64,000 nt of DNA, taken from contig JACEVL010000469.1 of assembly GCA_020284085.1 (NCBI GenBank), positions 657,501-721,500 on the forward strand, read 5' to 3'. The notes below the pieces were generated by a model that made no database searches, was not told where the DNA came from, and was given only the letters and a program-made list of their open reading frames with translations. This stretch comes from Aporrectodea caliginosa. Its lineage: Eukaryota; Annelida; Clitellata; Crassiclitellata; Lumbricidae. This document shows positions 61,061 to 64,000 of the stretch, piece after piece (within the stretch, counting starts at the first letter, position 1; each line of letters starts with the position of its first letter). The translations under genes and the position numbers were made by a program.

Positions 61061-61400
61061 TTGCATTCGTAGACCCAACTACGCGTTCTACATAAAAGCC
61101 AAATGCATAATTGCGCAGTCACATTATTCATTGACGTCGTGTTTAATGAAGGAAGGAGGGAATGATTCAGAAACACGCCCAGTTTTGATTTTAAATCTCA
61201 ATTTACTTTGTTAATGTTGATTATGCAAATTTAACATCCTGAATATATCCACTAATTATAAAATTAGAAATTGAAATTTCATTTTTTCATTTTCGCGTCA
61301 AATTCAATCATTAAACTTGTTTTTTTCCAACATCTCATTTTCAGACTTGCGTAGGTCCTGAAAGGTTCGTAGGCCCTATAGGCACAATGCCTACTATGAG
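61061..61400. other. No gene seen
   Basis: AT-rich. Confidence 0.3.
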
Positions 61401-61404
61401 TATT

Positions 61405-61452
61405 CTCCTTGAAGGCTCGCTACATAAATTCCCTGAATGAATGAATGAATAT
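61405..61452 (+). mobile_element. Retroposon 3' end with (GAAT)n tail
   Basis: GGCTCGCTACATAAATTCC followed by GAAT repeats, matching the end of SINE C at 34240-34273. Confidence 0.5.
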
Positions 61453-62385
61453 TAGCACTTCGCCAATGAAGGTAATTGAGTAGCCTATTTATGATTGCCT
61501 TGGGTATTGGAACAGCTTTGGACAGCGTTGTGCTTGCAAACTGTTTCTTTGTGCAAGCGGGCATACCTCCCGCTTTTCTATCTGTCTTACACAATTGGCA
61601 TGATAAATCGTCCCTTGGTGAACTGTTTGCAAGACCAAACAAAATAAATGGAACTCTGTCCAGCCTACGCATAGTACAGCATATAGGTCAATGAAAGAAA
61701 ACCAAATTGCTGGTTTGTCCAAAATGAACCAAAAAGAACAGTCTGACTCATGTGACGAGCAACAAAACTATGCATATCTAGAAGTCAATAGGGGCAAACG
61801 AGGTGTTTAATGACAAGAACAATGTGTTGCATGGAATGTGAATACTCAAAAGGAGTATGACTGGAATGGGAACCAAACAAAGAAGAAGAATAAAGACACT
61901 GGGAGAGAGAAAACAACAGAACCAGAGACAGATACAAAGGCACCGAATGAGAACAAGTAGGACCAATGGAAAAGAAGGAACAGAAAATGTATCAGACAGA
62001 AACTGATAAGATGGAGATACAAGCAGGATTCAAAACAAGTGAAGAACATAGGCCTATGTAAGAAAACAATCAGTAACAGACAAAACAATCTAATAGGCCT
62101 ATAATAATGACTTCTATGGAGGTCTAATGTCCAGGAAATTAGTCGATGGTCTACTAAAGTGAAATTGCGACAGAAAGCTTTTTTGCATCCTAACAACCTC
62201 ATCGACAATTATTTTAGAAATGAGCAATATTCGTTAGTGTTTTGTTTCTTTCTTGACTGGTCCAAATTTACATCCGGTTTCACGTCTGTTAGGAATGCTG
62301 CAGACATTCTTGGTCGTGCTGCTATTGCGAGGCCAATATGGACGCTAGTTTACATTATGCGTTGATCTGTGTGTGTGAGAAACAA

Positions 62386-62387
<2 letters not shown>
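61453..62387. other. No gene seen
   Basis: ORFs up to 120 codons without recognisable motifs. TAGGCCTA at 62049 and 62094. Confidence 0.4.
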
Positions 62388-62484
<97 letters not shown>

Positions 62485-62515
62485 GACAGAAAGAGAAACA
62501 GAGACAGAGAGAGCT
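62388..62515. repeat. (GA)n(GACA)n compound microsatellite
   Basis: GA to 62423, GACA to 62483, then mixed purine-rich units. Confidence 0.95.
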
Positions 62516-63104
62516 GAGAGATGAATGAGAGACTCAGTTGTGTCTCGTGACAATCATTAGGGACCAAAAACATTCCCTCGTATGCAGGCACATGGCACTG
62601 GCATTTGGTGATATCAAAAACCACCCTGTACTCTCGAGCCATACTTATATTATACAAATAGTCGTTTTTCAGCCATTATGGTATTCCGCTCGCGGCCTCA
62701 GATTCAGGAGACTGACGAGGGGCACCTGCAGAATACCAGCCCCCCCCCGGGACTTTTGTCGAGGAGAAGTCGACCGAGCGACCGACAGACTGGCCGAAGT
62801 CCTGCAGCGAATCCACGGCCACCGAACGACAGAAGCGATTTACGTGTGGTTTACATGCATGCATGGAGGAAAATCGAGAGGCCAGTAATTGGCATCGGCC
62901 GTGGAGAGAATGGAATGACACAGACAGTCAGACCAACGGACGGACGCTGTAGACGCCAGTCTGCCTCTTCGTATACTGACCGTCAGGCGCATGACACGAG
63001 CACCCTCAGAGTATACGGAGAAATTATGAAAAAGAGGTTGTGCTCCTGCCTGTCTCACAAAAATATAGAGATTAGAGACAGATACAGTATGCATACATAA
63101 CATA
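62516..63104. other. No gene seen
   Basis: A 140-codon plus ORF (62678-63100) is rich in Arg/Ser/Pro and overlaps open frames on the other strand. Judged compositional. Confidence 0.35.
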
Positions 63105-63390
63105 CCTAAATACAATACAATACAATACAATACAATACAATAAATACATACATACATACATACATACATACATACATACATACATACATACATACATACA
63201 TACATACATACATACATACATACATACATACATACAAGCATGCACATGCCATACATACATACATGGAAATACATACAAGCATGCATACATACCTACATAC
63301 ATACCTACATGCAATGCCATGCATACATACATACGTTACATGCATACAAACATACATACAAATATACATATAAGCATACATATATACAAA
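63105..63390. repeat. (ACAAT)n(ACAT)n compound microsatellite
   Basis: Pentanucleotides at 63110-63141, tetranucleotides to 63234, then degenerate CATAC units. Confidence 0.95.
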
Positions 63391-64000
63391 CATGTAGGCC
63401 AAAAGTAAATGTTATTATTATTGTTCTGTTGTTCGATTTGAGCCTTGTTCGCAAAATCGAGTTGGCCACATGCTCTCTTGCGTCTCATATTCTAGCAATT
63501 AGGCTAGTTGGTCACCTGCAGAGTTTGCTGAACAACTTTCGTTCGTTCGGACTTCTTATTAGATTTAGAATGTGTTCCAGGAGTTGATTCTCTATTTCGT
63601 CGTTGTTTCTGAGTGTTTTGGACGATGTCTGGACACGCAATCTAGACCTCTGAACACCATTGGACTCGTCCGCATAGAGGAGTTTCAGGCTACTGGATAG
63701 ATATTGTCAATCTCAGGTTGGAAAGGCAAGAGGTTCTTAGATTTAGTGCTGACAGTTTGTTTTACTAAACAATTTTACTAAACAATTGCCGACTGCGAAG
63801 AATGTCGTTCTCCACCATAGAACGCATATGCACATATTACGAAGATTAAGATTTGTAGAAACTGACGAATATTGACGAATATTGGAACTGGCCAACGAAT
63901 ATTACATTTTTAAAATTTCCTTTCATTGATAATTCTTCAAAATACGGGATTAATTGTGCAAAATTCAGTGCCAAAACCTAGGCATTTAAACAAGAACAGT
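63391..64000. other. No gene seen
   Basis: No recognisable ORF or repeat up to the window end. Confidence 0.35.

Noticed and set aside
62678..63100. 140-codon plus ORF
   Set aside because: Opposite strand is open as well, no domain seen, and it runs into simple repeats.

Overview
The window looks like intergenic and transposon-rich DNA from an animal nuclear genome. Evidence: long di-, tri- and tetranucleotide arrays, tRNA-derived SINEs, LINE reverse-transcriptase remnants, spliced coding segments and no compact operon-like coding. The mix of repeats (retroposon tails ending in GCGCTATATAAAT plus a microsatellite, FLYWCH-type Mutator transposons, the palindromic octamer TAGGCCTA) suggests a marine invertebrate or basal deuterostome, but the sequence alone does not settle the species. 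No rRNA, CRISPR array or convincing true tRNA gene is seen.

The centrepiece is a 4.0 kb Mutator-like DNA transposon at 8756-12757. It has an exact 9-bp target duplication, long terminal inverted repeats made of 15-bp tandem units, and a two-exon minus-strand gene. That gene encodes a FLYWCH zinc finger, a MULE DDE transposase and a C-terminal RING finger. Two small lesions break it: a 4-bp TTAG duplication just before the splice donor, and a TGG-to-TGA change next to the catalytic Glu. A second, gene-less element at 19577-20389 also has a 9-bp target duplication and terminal repeats made of short tandem units around an AT-only core, so it is probably a non-autonomous member of the same superfamily. 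A third AT-rich inverted-repeat block lies at 13852-14522. Two probable hAT-type miniature elements lie at 32561-32658 (8-bp target duplication) and 21359-21644.

Retroposons fill much of the rest: at least four SINE groups and about ten 5'-truncated LINE fragments, most reduced to the reverse-transcriptase C-terminus and 3' end. Many of the microsatellites are the 3' tails of these elements. A diverged repeat pair of over 1 kb links 37735-39010 and 55375-56970. Locally rearranged DNA is also conspicuous: a mosaic of reshuffled modules at 1660-3997, a chimeric patch at 3023-3110, a large imperfect palindrome at 27807-28243 whose spacer is pasted from sequence about 1 kb away, and a 49-bp near-perfect palindrome at 47561-47609.

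The only convincing host-type coding sequence is the last exon of a single-pass membrane protein on the minus strand (27343-27696), whose family I do not recognise. Everything else is repeats, simple sequence or DNA in which I see no gene.
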